A stretch of DNA of 31,798 nucleotides from an uncultured Gemmatimonadota bacterium (GCA_937961295.1 CALGOK010000117.1:1-31798); one strand, 5' to 3'. Positions 7,310 through 15,860 are shown, counted from the first letter of the stretch. A program made the numbers and translations. The notes: a model not told the origin generated them from the sequence alone.

Positions 7310-8385
7310 GGCGTCGCCCCTGCCGCAATGCGCTCGGCGTTCACCATCACCCGCGCCAGGTCGGCCTGGTGCCAGCCGGCGTCGGTGGTCCGGACCCGCA
7401 TCAGCACTCCCGGTTCGGCCATGAACGGATAGGCGGGATCGAAGCGCGCGCTGGCGAGCGAGTGTCCGCTCGCCGGATCGAGCACCTCGATCACGGTGTC
7501 GTACGCGCGATCGGCATCGATCACCGGCGAGGTGCCGTCGACCGGCTCGCCGATCCCCTCGCGCCAGTCGGTGCCGGCCACCTTGCCGACGACCCAGATC
7601 CAGCCGTGCGCGTCGACCCAGCCGTCCTGCACCGCCGACTGCGGCGCATGTTCCGGCGATGGGGCGCGGAGTTCGTCGTACCCCTCGAACCACGATGGCG
7701 CCTCGGTGAACCGATGCAGCAGCTCCCCGTCGCGACTCCAGTGCTCAAGCAACCAGCGATGCGACATCGCCAGCGTCCACACCGTGCCGTCCCCTCCCGC
7801 GATGATGCGTCGCGGACTTGGCACCGTGGTGTCCGGCTCGCCCACGGACCGCACGACGCCGCCTCCGGCATCAAGCAGCAGCCACGGCATCGGTGCCCCG
7901 AACGTGGCCGGGGTGACCGCAAGCATCCCGCCTGCCATCACCACCGCGTCCCACGGCGCCACCGGAAGGGCAATGGTGCGCACATGCTCGCGCTCAGGCG
8001 AAAAGAGCAGCGCCCGCCGCGCGCCGTCGAACACCCACACCGAATCGCCGGGGCCGATCCGGGCGAACAGCGGCTCCACGAAATCATCCGCGTCCGTCCC
8101 GCCACCGCCGAGTGTGCCGAGGTACCCGCCACTGTCGTCGAAGACCAGCGGCCTGGCGGGGAGCGGACCCGGTTGCGGGACCACGATCCGATAGCCGCCG
8201 GCGTGGCGGGCGGAGACGCGCGGCCAGGTGGCGATGGTGCCGTCGCCTTCGGTCGCGCCGAGCGTCATCAGCGGCTCGAGCTGGATCGGCGCGAGCTCGC
8301 GATCCTCGCATCCGAGCACGAGCGCCGCCAGCACGACCGGTGTCGCCGACCGCACGATCCGCAACGCGATGCGTGGGAATGCCAA
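7306..8385 (-). CDS. Beta-propeller-like lipoprotein (TTG start)
   Basis: A 359-residue protein. The start is TTG at 8385 because AGGAGG lies five bases upstream and the reading then begins directly with a lipoprotein signal (AFPRIALRIVRSATPVVLAALVLGC). The body has propeller-like repeats, for example GGYRIVVPQPGPLPARPLVFDDSGGYLG, GPGDSVWVFDGARRALLFSPEREHVRTI, GGDGTVWTLAMSHRWLLEHWSRDGELL and DAHGWIWVVGKVAGTDW. It resembles the lipoprotein at 5465-6733 in architecture. It is 29 bp downstream of the ABC permease and may be part of that transcript. Function is unknown. Confidence 0.8.
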   Translation of the reverse strand: MAFPRIALRIVRSATPVVLAALVLGCEDRELAPIQLEPLMTLGATEGDGTIATWPRVSARHAGGYRIVVPQPGPLPARPLVFDDSGGYLGTLGGGGTDADDFVEPLFARIGPGDSVWVFDGARRALLFSPEREHVRTIALPVAPWDAVVMAGGMLAVTPATFGAPMPWLLLDAGGGVVRSVGEPDTTVPSPRRIIAGGDGTVWTLAMSHRWLLEHWSRDGELLHRFTEAPSWFEGYDELRAPSPEHAPQSAVQDGWVDAHGWIWVVGKVAGTDWREGIGEPVDGTSPVIDADRAYDTVIEVLDPASGHSLASARFDPAYPFMAEPGVLMRVRTTDAGWHQADLARVMVNAERIAAGATP

Positions 8386-8414
8386 GTCGCCTCCTTCGGG
8401 CGGACGGTGGCGCC

Positions 8415-9329
8415 TCATTCGTTCCGGGCCAGCGCGGCGGGAGCGCGGGCGCGCCCGACGGCGGTGGCGAGGACGGCCAAGGCCAGCAGATAGGGGAGCG
8501 CCAGTAGTACCTGATATGGCACGACGGTGATCCCGGAAGCCTGAAAGAGGAACTGCAGCGCGGTCGCCGCCCCGAAGAGTAACGCGGCGAGCAACGCCCC
8601 CACCGGGTGCCACCGACCAAGCACCACGATGGCGATCGCAATGAAGCCGCGGCCAGCGGTCATCCGCTCGGTGAACGTGCCGACCTGGGCCAGCACCAGC
8701 GATGCCCCACCGATGCCCGCGAGCGCGCCGCCCGCCAGCACGCCGAGGCTCCGCACCATCCGCACCCGGACCCCTGCCGCTGCGGCTCCCAGCGGGGCCT
8801 CGCCCGCGGCCCGCAGCTCGAGGCCGAACCTCGTCCGGAAGAGCAGCCATGCCACCACCGGGACCAGGGCGACCGTGAGATAGGTGAGCGGCGACTGGCG
8901 GAAGACGATCGGCCCCAGCACCGGGACCTGCTCGAGGAGCGGGACGCCGACCGGCGCCAGCGTGGGGACCGCGAGGCCGGCGCCGGCGGTCCCGAACGCC
9001 TGCTGGGCGATCATTCCCGTGAGTCCGATGGCGCCGAGGGTGACCGCGGTCCCGCTGATGATCTGGTCGGCCCGGCCGACCACCGCGGCCAGCGCGAGCA
9101 CCATCGCCGCCGACATCCCCGCCGCCATGCCGAGCGCCACGCCGGCCCATGGCCCGCCGGCGATCGCCCCGATCGCGGCGCCGAGGGCGCCGGCAAGCAT
9201 CGATCCCTCGATGCCGAGGTTGAGCACGCCACCGCGCTCGCTGATCGCCTCGCCGAGGGCCGCGAGCGCCAGCGGCGTGGCGACCCGAACCGTCGCGGCA
9301 CCGAATGCGATCAGCAGCTCGAGGTCCAT
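8415..9329 (-). CDS. BMP-type nucleoside ABC transporter permease 2
   Basis: A 304-residue inner-membrane permease of the branched-chain/nucleoside type (BPD_transp_2). The family signature GGVLNLGIEGSMLAGALGA lies at about residues 34-52, and the cytoplasmic-loop motif GLELRAAGEAPLGAAAAGVRV lies near residue 184. About eight or nine hydrophobic segments are visible. Its ATG shares one base with the previous permease stop (TGATG). It works as a heterodimer with the next permease upstream, together with the double ATPase and the BMP lipoprotein. Confidence 0.92.
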   Translation of the reverse strand: MDLELLIAFGAATVRVATPLALAALGEAISERGGVLNLGIEGSMLAGALGAAIGAIAGGPWAGVALGMAAGMSAAMVLALAAVVGRADQIISGTAVTLGAIGLTGMIAQQAFGTAGAGLAVPTLAPVGVPLLEQVPVLGPIVFRQSPLTYLTVALVPVVAWLLFRTRFGLELRAAGEAPLGAAAAGVRVRMVRSLGVLAGGALAGIGGASLVLAQVGTFTERMTAGRGFIAIAIVVLGRWHPVGALLAALLFGAATALQFLFQASGITVVPYQVLLALPYLLALAVLATAVGRARAPAALARNE

Positions 9330-10363
9330 CACCGCGACTCCCGGGTGCCCATCACCATCGCGAGCAGCACCACGGCCTGCACCACCATCACCGCCACCGC
9401 GGGCACGCCCGCGTCGCGCTGCATGGCGCCCGCGCCGGCCTCCAGTGCGCCGAACAGGAGCGCCGCGATCACGATCGCGCCGGGTCGCAGCCGACCCAGC
9501 AGCGCCACGGCAATGGCCGTGAAACCATAGCCGGGGGAGAGCCGCTGATAGAGCGCATGCGAGACACCGCTCACCTCGACCGCCCCGCCCAACCCGGCCA
9601 GCGCCCCGGAGCCAAGCAGCGCCAGCACCACCACCGGGGTGATTCGCACGCGCCCCACGATCCGCGCCGCCTCGGGCGCGGCACCCGCTGCCTTGAGCGC
9701 GAAACCGGCACGGGTGCGGTGGAAGAACACTGCCATGCCAATGGCGAGCAGCAACGCCACCACCAGGCCGAGGTGAATGCGTTCCGTCGGCAGCAGGCGC
9801 GGCAGCCGCGCCGCAAGCGCGATCGGGTCGCTCTGCGGGTAGGTCCTGGCGCTCTCCTGCAGCGGTCCCGACACCGCCCAGCTCACCGCTGCCTCGGCGA
9901 CGAAGTTGAGCAGCAGGGTGCTGATCACCTCGGTCACCCCGAACCGCGCGCGCAGCAATACCGGCACCGCCATCCAGAGCGCACCGGCAATCACCCCGGC
10001 CAGCAGCGTGGCAGGGAGCGCCATCGCTGCGGGCGCCCCGGCCACGCTCACCCCAACCCATGTGGCCGCGATCGCGCCCGCGGCAAACTGCCCCTCCATG
10101 CCGATGTTGAGTCCGCCGGCACGGGCTCCGAGCGCGAACGCGAGCCCGAGGATCAGCAGCGGCACCGCACGCACCAGTGTGGCCGAAAGAATCGCATAGC
10201 GCGACCCGAACGCGCCGCGCCAGAGCGCCTCGAGCGAGGCCGCCACGTCGAACCCCGCCACGGCGAGGAACAACACCAGCGCCAGGAGGCCGAGCCCGAA
10301 GGCAATCACCGTCCGCGCCAGGCCACCCAGCGGAGCAGCCCGCGGCATCGCGACGGTGGTCAC
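9329..10363 (-). CDS. BMP-type nucleoside ABC transporter permease 1
   Basis: A 344-residue permease of the same family as its neighbour. The signature ARAGGLNIGMEGQFAAGA lies near residue 88, the cytoplasmic loop GFALKAAGAAPEAARIVGRVRI near 214, and SPGYGFTAIAVALLGRLRPGAI near 278. I chose GTG at 10363: it overlaps the ATPase stop (GTGA) and has GGAG five bases upstream. An ATG at 10348 is the alternative. Family members import purine or other nucleosides together with a BMP lipoprotein. Confidence 0.9.
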   Translation of the reverse strand: MTTVAMPRAAPLGGLARTVIAFGLGLLALVLFLAVAGFDVAASLEALWRGAFGSRYAILSATLVRAVPLLILGLAFALGARAGGLNIGMEGQFAAGAIAATWVGVSVAGAPAAMALPATLLAGVIAGALWMAVPVLLRARFGVTEVISTLLLNFVAEAAVSWAVSGPLQESARTYPQSDPIALAARLPRLLPTERIHLGLVVALLLAIGMAVFFHRTRAGFALKAAGAAPEAARIVGRVRITPVVVLALLGSGALAGLGGAVEVSGVSHALYQRLSPGYGFTAIAVALLGRLRPGAIVIAALLFGALEAGAGAMQRDAGVPAVAVMVVQAVVLLAMVMGTRESR

Positions 10364-11793
10364 CGAGGCTCCCGGGAGAGCCCGAGCATCGCGTCCCCGA
10401 TCGCGCTGCGACTGGCCACGCGCGGCAACTCCTGCAGCACGCCGGCGTGCATCACCAGCAGGCGGTCGGCGAGCGCAATCACCTCGTCGAGGTCGGAGGA
10501 GTGCACCAGCACGCACGCACCACGGCCCGCCGCCTCGCGCAACCGGCCGTGCACCGCGCCGGTGGCGCGAATGTCGAGCCCGCGCGTGGGATTCTCGGCG
10601 ATGACGATCTCGGGATCACGCCCAAGCGCGCGGCCGAGCACGAACTTCTGCTGGTTTCCGCCGGAGAGCGTCGCCGCCGCCACTGCCGACCCCGTCGTGC
10701 GAACGTCGTGATCGCGGATCACCGCGTCGGCGTCCCGGGCGATGGCACCCCAGTCGAGCCACCGCGGCAACCGGTCGAGGTGACCGAGCGCCTGGTTCTC
10801 TACGAGGGTGAACTCGCCAATCAGCGCCTCGGTGGTGCGATCCTCGGGAATAAACGCCACCGACCCCGACACCGTGAGCGAGAGCCCCGGCGGGGACGAG
10901 TCCACCCCGGCGATCGCGCGCAGCAGCTCGCGCTGGCCGTTCCCCTCCACCGCCGCGACCCCGACGATCTCGCCGGCGCGGAGGACGATTGGTTCCTGGT
11001 CGGCCGGGGCTATTGAGATCCTCGGCTCATGTTCCGCGGTGTCCGACACCCGGCGGGTCTCGGCGAGGGCGGGGTCGTCGCCGATCATCGCCGCCGAGAG
11101 CGCGCGCGGATCGAAGGCACCGACGCTGCCGGTGAGGGCAACGCGACCGTCGCGCAGCACCGTGACTCGATCGGCGACGAGCGCCACCTCGCGCAGCTTG
11201 TGGGTGATCAGGACCACCGCGCCGCCCTGCGCGGCGAACCGGCGGATGACGTTGACCAGCTCGGCGACTTCGGGCGGGGCGAGCACCGCGGTGGGCTCGT
11301 CGAGCAGCAACACCCTGGCCTCCGCCGCGAGCGCCTGGACGATCTCGAGCCGCTGGCGGAGCTGGACCGACAGGTCGCGGGTGACGGCACCGGGGTCGAG
11401 CGGCAGGCCCAACCGGTCGATCACCTCACGGGCGCGCGACATCGCCCGTCGCCCGGTCTCCCGCCACCCCGCGGCAAGCGCGACGTTCTCCGCCACGGTG
11501 AATGCCGGGATCGAGGTGAAGTGCTGGTGCACCATCCCGATGCCGAGTGCGCGGGCCTCGCGGGGCGAGGCGAGCCGCTCCCTGCTGGCGGTGCGGGATT
11601 CACTGCCCACCTCGATCTCACCCCGATCGGGGATCTCGAGTCCGTAGGCGATCCGCATCAGCGTCGTCTTGCCGGCCCCGTTCTCGCCGAGGAGCGCGTG
11701 CACCTCACCGCCCCGGACGTCGAACGAAACGTCGTCGAGCGCGACCGTGGGGCCGAACGCCTTGGTGATCGATTGGAGGGAGAGGGAGGTCAG
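10360..11793 (-). CDS. BMP-type nucleoside ABC transporter ATPase, two ATP-binding domains
   Basis: This protein of about 477 residues has two nucleotide-binding domains. The first has Walker A GENGAGKTT, MVHQHF (Q-loop region), a signature-like LSVQLRQRLEI (degenerate) and Walker B VLLLDEPT with the switch HK pair in ITHK. The second has a degenerate Walker A (AVEGNGQRELLRAIAG) but an intact LSGGNQQKF signature. That asymmetry is normal for this family. No ATG or TTG lies where the protein should begin. The best match to the family N-terminus (TSLSLQSITKAFGPTVALDDVSF) starts with CTG at 11793, preceded by AGGAG seven bases upstream. A GTG at 11703 would cut off the first strands of the fold. 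Confidence 0.88.
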   Translation of the reverse strand: MTSLSLQSITKAFGPTVALDDVSFDVRGGEVHALLGENGAGKTTLMRIAYGLEIPDRGEIEVGSESRTASRERLASPREARALGIGMVHQHFTSIPAFTVAENVALAAGWRETGRRAMSRAREVIDRLGLPLDPGAVTRDLSVQLRQRLEIVQALAAEARVLLLDEPTAVLAPPEVAELVNVIRRFAAQGGAVVLITHKLREVALVADRVTVLRDGRVALTGSVGAFDPRALSAAMIGDDPALAETRRVSDTAEHEPRISIAPADQEPIVLRAGEIVGVAAVEGNGQRELLRAIAGVDSSPPGLSLTVSGSVAFIPEDRTTEALIGEFTLVENQALGHLDRLPRWLDWGAIARDADAVIRDHDVRTTGSAVAAATLSGGNQQKFVLGRALGRDPEIVIAENPTRGLDIRATGAVHGRLREAAGRGACVLVHSSDLDEVIALADRLLVMHAGVLQELPRVASRSAIGDAMLGLSREPR

Positions 11794-11817
11794 CGCGGAA
11801 CTCCTCGCGTGGGATTC

Positions 11818-11966
11818 GCCGCGGCCGATTCGGGCGTCACGAACGATCGCTGCCCTGCTCGCCTCGCTACCGCGGCGCGAGCGCCGCGGCCGATCCGGGC
11901 GTCACGTCGACCGCTGTCCTGGGACCGCTGTCCGCTCGTCGATCAGCCGCGCCGCACGCGGCGCGG
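11818..11966. repeat. Spacer with direct repeats and two strong GC hairpins
   Basis: The 210-bp spacer between the nif3-like gene and the ABC ATPase holds no gene I can support. A 24-bp direct repeat with one mismatch occurs at 11818-11841 and 11883-11906. Two perfect hairpins with 9-bp arms and 2-nt loops lie at 11870-11889 (ccgcggcgc/gcgccgcgg) and 11947-11966 (ccgcgccgc/gcggcgcgg). The second stem recurs at 25581-25600. The hairpins could end or attenuate transcription between bmp-nif3 and the transporter genes. Confidence 0.75.
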
Positions 11967-12003
11967 AAGCGAACGGGCTCCTCGCGTCGTGCGAAGGTCG
12001 GAG

Positions 12004-12771
12004 CTACAACCCCGTCGGGTGGTCGTGGAACTCCCAGGGAATCCCGAACTGCTCCGCGAGATGCTCGGCCAATGCCTTGACCCCCACCGTCTCGGTGGCG
12101 TAGTGCCCGGCGTAGAGCACGTTCACGCCGAACTCCAGCGCGTCGAACGTGGTGTGGTGTGCCCCCTCACCAGTGATGTAGGTGTCGAGCCCGGCAGCGG
12201 CGGCGCGCTCGATCTGGCCACCAGCACCGCCGGTGATGATTCCCACTCGCGTGGTGGTCTCGGGTCCGCCGGGGATCAGGTGCACCTCGGTCTCGAGCTG
12301 CTCCTCGAGCAGCTCCGCCAGGCGCTCGCGCCCCATGATCAGGTGACCCGACGCGCCGAACGGCACTCCCTTGTAGTCGTCGAAGGGCACCGGGTCGAGG
12401 ATCCCGATCATCCGCGCGAGCACGGCGTTGTTGCCGACCTCGGGATGGAGGTCGAGCGGGATGTGGGCCGAGTAAACGGCGATGTCGTGCTCGAGCAGCT
12501 CGCGCAGCCGACGGTAGCGGCGGCCGGTGACCGGGCGGTTGCCGTCCCAGAAGAGCCCGTGGTGCACCACCAGCAGCGAGCCCGGTGCCGTCTCCGCCAC
12601 GATCCGATCGATGGTGCGCTGCGATGCGTCGACGGCAGCGACGATCGCGCTCACCCTTCCCGCGTTCTCGACCTGGAGGCCATTGAGGGCGTCGGGCGAA
12701 TCGGGCAGCGATGCGACGTGGAGGTAGGCATCGAGGTATTCGACGATGTCGTCGAGGTCGACTTCCCTCAT
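12004..12771 (-). CDS. Nif3-like dinuclear metal centre hexameric protein
   Basis: A 255-residue protein of the NIF3/YbgI family. It shows NGLQVEN near residue 30, VVHHGLFWDG (metal-ligand histidines) near 69, YSAHIPLDLHPEVGNN near 100 (His and Asp), GIITGGAGG near 182 and YITGEGAHHTTFDALEFGVNVLYAGHYATE near 204, which carries the C-terminal metal-site His and Glu. AGGAGG lies five bases before the ATG, and the ATG overlaps the bmp stop (ATGA). Family members form toroidal hexamers with a dinuclear metal site. Some have been linked to GTP cyclohydrolase 1 type 2 names, but a firm reaction is not established. Its place inside a nucleoside-uptake gene run is suggestive. Confidence 0.92.
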   Translation of the reverse strand: MREVDLDDIVEYLDAYLHVASLPDSPDALNGLQVENAGRVSAIVAAVDASQRTIDRIVAETAPGSLLVVHHGLFWDGNRPVTGRRYRRLRELLEHDIAVYSAHIPLDLHPEVGNNAVLARMIGILDPVPFDDYKGVPFGASGHLIMGRERLAELLEEQLETEVHLIPGGPETTTRVGIITGGAGGQIERAAAAGLDTYITGEGAHHTTFDALEFGVNVLYAGHYATETVGVKALAEHLAEQFGIPWEFHDHPTGL

Positions 12772-13748
12772 GAGCCCTCCTCGCCTGACACGATGAGCGT
12801 CCCCGCGATGATCGAGTCCTCCCCCGCGCGCACCCGGTCGCGAAGGTCGGCCGGAATGGTGCCGGTGAATGCCGGATTCATGGTCAGCCGGATCACCCCG
12901 CTCGCCAGGCCGAACGACTCCAGCCGCGGCTCGAACTCGCCACCCATCACCTCGCGGGTCACCAGCATCATCGCCCGCGCCAGGTCGATCACCGCCGAGG
13001 CCACGGTCTGCTCCGGGGCGAGCGCCGACTGATCGGCGTTGGCGCCATAGATGTGCACCCCTGGTGTCTCGCGCACCGCGGAGAAGGCGCCGAGTGCGGC
13101 GGCATCGGCGTTGTGGTGCAACTGGTCGACCCCGAGCCGGATCATGGCCAGCGCCGCTTCCTTCCCGGCCGCGGCATCGTCGAATGAGTTGAGCCAGGTG
13201 ATCCGCGAGTCGACACCGGGGTTGACCGCTCGCGCGCCGGCCAGCCAGCCGTTGTAGCCGAGGACGATCGGCGGCAGCTCCATCCCCCCGATGAAGCCGA
13301 TGCGGTCGCTCTCGGTGAGGCCACCCGCGAGCATGCCGAGGAGGTAGGTCGCCTCGTGGATGCGGAAGACCAGCGGCACCACCTTCCCCTGCACGCGCTG
13401 ACCGCTGGTGATGGCGAATACCGTCCCGGGGAACTCGGCAGCAACGCGCTCGGCCGGCAACTGGAACTCGAACCCGTGCCCGAACACCAGCGCATATCCC
13501 TGTGACGCGTAGCTGCGGAGCGCCTCCTCCTGCTCAGCCGGGGTGCGCGCCTCGACGTGCGAGATCTCGACGAACAGCGAGTCGCGGAGCTGCTGCAACC
13601 CGGCATACGCACCGGCATTCCACGCAGCGTCGGTGACCGACCCGGGCGTGACCAGCGCCACGCGCACCACGTCGGGCTCGGCGTCATCGGCGCCGCAGGC
13701 GACCGCAAGGAAGAGGAAGAGGAACGGGAGTGCGCGACGCACCGTCAC
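12768..13748 (-). CDS. BMP family ABC transporter substrate-binding lipoprotein
   Basis: A protein of about 326 residues with a hydrophobic signal ending in FLFLFLAVAC, a near-canonical lipobox. The body matches the basic membrane protein (BMP/PnrA-like) family: VRVALVTPGSVTDAAWNAGAYAGLQQL, ALVFGHGFEF, PGTVFAITSG, ATYLLGMLAGGLTESDRIGFIGGMELPPI, GAVNPGVD-like ARAVNPGVDSRITWLNSFDD and QLHHNADAAALGAF. Such proteins bind nucleosides for the partner transporter. Start choice is uncertain: GTG at 13748 or 13742, neither with a clear ribosome site; the longer in-frame extension would translate the upstream inverted repeat and is rejected. It is coupled to nif3 by ATGA. Confidence 0.88.
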   Translation of the reverse strand: MTVRRALPFLFLFLAVACGADDAEPDVVRVALVTPGSVTDAAWNAGAYAGLQQLRDSLFVEISHVEARTPAEQEEALRSYASQGYALVFGHGFEFQLPAERVAAEFPGTVFAITSGQRVQGKVVPLVFRIHEATYLLGMLAGGLTESDRIGFIGGMELPPIVLGYNGWLAGARAVNPGVDSRITWLNSFDDAAAGKEAALAMIRLGVDQLHHNADAAALGAFSAVRETPGVHIYGANADQSALAPEQTVASAVIDLARAMMLVTREVMGGEFEPRLESFGLASGVIRLTMNPAFTGTIPADLRDRVRAGEDSIIAGTLIVSGEEGS

Positions 13749-13813
13749 CGCCAGGGAGAGGATGCCGGGTAAACTAGCGAGAGGTCGGGAAAGCGAGAAC
13801 GCGTCCGATGTTT

Positions 13814-13920
13814 CGTGGACTCGATGGGCGTGTGGCGAGTGCCACGGTCCGCGGGCCCACCAACTGGGTCTTGCCGTGGACCCGCGGATCGGCACGCGTG
13901 ACACGCCCATCGAGTCCACG
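13814..13920. repeat. 107-bp inverted repeat upstream of the bmp gene
   Basis: Outer arms of 20 bp are perfect (13814-13833 and 13901-13920). The inner parts (to 13860 and from 13876) are complementary with a few mismatches and a 2-nt length difference, around a 15-nt loop. No heptad period is seen, so I keep it apart from the heptad family. The rest of the 13749-14056 spacer has a weaker hairpin (gcttggc/gccaagc, 13983-14013) and no gene. Confidence 0.85.
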
Positions 13921-14056
13921 GCACCACGCGCGCCGGGTGTCCACGAGTCCTACGCGCGCACCGGCCGCGCGGTCGTGCGGCGGCTTGGCAGGAACGGCCC
14001 CGCGCGGCCAAGCGCGCGCTCCGGACTCTTGGCCCCCCGTCACGCGCCCAGGACGC

Positions 14057-14944
14057 CTACCCCTCGAACGGCTCGCCGAGAATCAGTTCGAGCAGCCGCG
14101 CCAGGTCGTCGTTCGAGTAGTAGGAGATGGTGAGCAGGCCGCGGCCGCGCCGCTTGGCAGTGAGGCGGACATCGGTGCCGAGCCGCTTGCGGAGCACGTC
14201 CTCGATACGACGCGCGTCGGCAGACGCAGGACGATGCGCCGCCGGCTTCTTGATCATCTTGCCGCGCGGCTTCTCGGCGACATCGCCGCGCACCACCCCC
14301 TCGACGTGCCGCACCGACCACCCTTCGCTCACCGCCTGCCGGGCGAGTCGCGAGATCTCGGAGGGATCCTCGAGTGCGAGGAGTCCACGGGCGTGCCCTT
14401 CGGAGAGTTCGCCGCGCTGTACCAGGAGCTGGACGTCGGACGGTAACTTCAACAACCGCAGTGTGTTAGCAACTGTTGACCTGTCCCGGCCGACCAGTCT
14501 CGCCACCTCGGCCTGCGGCAGCCCGAACTCCGACATCAGCTGCTGGTAGCCGAGCGCGGTGTCGATTGGCGAGAGGTCGTCGCGCTGCAGGTTCTCGATC
14601 AGCGCCAGGGTGAGCGCGGCCTGGTCGTCGACCTCGCGGACAATCGCCGGGACGGTCTGCCAGCCCAGTCGCTGGACCGCTCGCCAGCGCCGCTCGCCGG
14701 CGATCAGCTCGAAGGCGGAGCCGACCGGCCGCACCACGATCGGCTGCAGCAGCCCGGAGGCCTTGATTGAGTCGGCGAGCTCCTTGAGCGCCGCCTCGTT
14801 GAACTCTCGCCTGGGCTGGTAGGGGTTCGCGGCGATCGCGGTGACCGCGATGTCGCGCAGCGCTCCGGCCTCCTGCGCCTGCTCCTTTGAGATGGGCCCC
14901 AGCAACGCCTCCAGTCCGCGGCCCAACCGCCTGGTCTCACTCAT
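14057..14944 (-). CDS. parB: Chromosome partitioning protein ParB
   Basis: This 295-residue ParB/Spo0J family protein starts with the conserved LGRGLEALLG. The N-terminal CTP-binding domain is visible as NPYQPRREFNEAALKELADSIKASGLLQPIVVRP (about 40-73) and AGERRWRAVQRLGW (about 81-94). The parS-reading helix-turn-helix follows: ALIENLQRDDLSPIDTALGYQQLM and GLPQAEVARLVGRDRSTVANTLRLLKLP (about 139-166). A C-terminal dimerisation segment ends RGRGLLTISYYSNDDLARLLELILG. The ATG overlaps the parA stop (ATGA) with AGGAGG upstream. ParB loads at parS, spreads as a CTP-dependent clamp and activates ParA. Confidence 0.96.
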   Translation of the reverse strand: MSETRRLGRGLEALLGPISKEQAQEAGALRDIAVTAIAANPYQPRREFNEAALKELADSIKASGLLQPIVVRPVGSAFELIAGERRWRAVQRLGWQTVPAIVREVDDQAALTLALIENLQRDDLSPIDTALGYQQLMSEFGLPQAEVARLVGRDRSTVANTLRLLKLPSDVQLLVQRGELSEGHARGLLALEDPSEISRLARQAVSEGWSVRHVEGVVRGDVAEKPRGKMIKKPAAHRPASADARRIEDVLRKRLGTDVRLTAKRRGRGLLTISYYSNDDLARLLELILGEPFEG

Positions 14945-15741
14945 GGGGCCTCCTGCCCACCCCGGCTCCTGCCGGCCTCGGTCCGCTTCATCAGCTCCTG
15001 CGCCACGGAGAGATAGGTCTTGGCGCCCACCGACTGCACGTCGTACAGCAGGATCGGCTTGCCGAAGGAGGGAGCCTCCGCCAGCCGGACATTTCGCGGG
15101 ATCATGGTCTTGAAGACCTTGGCCCCGAAGTACTCCTTGGCCTCTGCCACCACCTGCTTCGAGAGGTTGAGGCGGGCATCGAACATGGTGAGCAGCACCC
15201 CATCGATCTGGAGCGCGGGGTTGAAGTTCTGCTGGACCAGACGGACCGTGTTGAGGAGCTGGGAGATCCCCTCGAGGGCGTAGTACTCGCACTGGATCGG
15301 GATCAGCACCCCCGCCGCCGACGTCAGGACGTTGAGGGTGATCAGGCCCAGCGATGGCGGGCAATCGATCAGGATGTAGTCGTAGTCCCCCTGCACCTGC
15401 TCGAGCGCACGGCGGAGCCTGGTCTCCCGCTCCGCCCCGCCCACCAGCTCCAGCTCCGCCCCCACCAGGTCCTGCGTCGCCGGGACCACGTGGAGGAACG
15501 GCAGGTGGGGGTCACGCCGGGCGACCTCCGCCACCGGGACGCCATCGAGGAGGATGTCGTAGAGGGAGCGCCCGACCTCGCCCTTCTCGATCCCCACCCC
15601 TGAGGTGGCGTTCCCCTGTGGGTCGGCGTCGACCAGGAGTGTGCGCCGCTCCGCGATCGCCAGCGAGGCCGCGAGATTGACGGCGGTGGTCGTCTTGCCG
15701 ACGCCACCCTTCTGATTGGCGATTGCGAGAGTCTTGGCCAT
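14941..15741 (-). CDS. parA: Chromosome partitioning ATPase ParA
   Basis: This 266-residue ParA/Soj type ATPase has the deviant Walker A KGGVGKTTTAVNLAASLA at residues 11-28, DADPQGNATSGVG near 38 (A' motif), and YDYILIDCPPSLG near 119 (Walker B). RNVRLAEAPSFGKPILLYD near 209 is the typical C-terminal block. The length is normal for chromosomal ParA. There is no clear ribosome site before the ATG. It drives origin segregation with ParB and is the first gene of a two-gene operon whose leader holds two parS sites. Confidence 0.96.
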   Translation of the reverse strand: MAKTLAIANQKGGVGKTTTAVNLAASLAIAERRTLLVDADPQGNATSGVGIEKGEVGRSLYDILLDGVPVAEVARRDPHLPFLHVVPATQDLVGAELELVGGAERETRLRRALEQVQGDYDYILIDCPPSLGLITLNVLTSAAGVLIPIQCEYYALEGISQLLNTVRLVQQNFNPALQIDGVLLTMFDARLNLSKQVVAEAKEYFGAKVFKTMIPRNVRLAEAPSFGKPILLYDVQSVGAKTYLSVAQELMKRTEAGRSRGGQEAP

Positions 15742-15821
15742 GGAAAACCGGGAGTGAGACGTGAGTCCTGAGCGGTGAGGCGAGTCAATCTACCCGATTT
15801 CGCGGGGACACGACAGCCGCC

Positions 15822-15835
15822 GTTTCACGTGAAAT
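15822..15835. promoter_or_regulatory. parS: parS site, one mismatch
   Basis: The sequence gtttcacgtgaaat matches 13 of 14 bases of the consensus parS core gtttcacgtgaaac. It lies 81 bp upstream of the parA start. It is the expected binding site of the ParB encoded next door. Confidence 0.88.
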
Positions 15836-15860
15836 CACCCCCGCGGCGCTCACGGGACCC

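Noticed and set aside
9305..10711. 468-codon plus-strand open frame opposite the importer permeases
   Set aside because: Antisense shadow of two recognised permeases; no motif, and composition typical of reverse-strand GC-rich frames.
13749..13919. Longer N-terminus for the BMP lipoprotein
   Set aside because: It would translate the 13814-13920 inverted repeat and bury the lipoprotein signal inside the protein.
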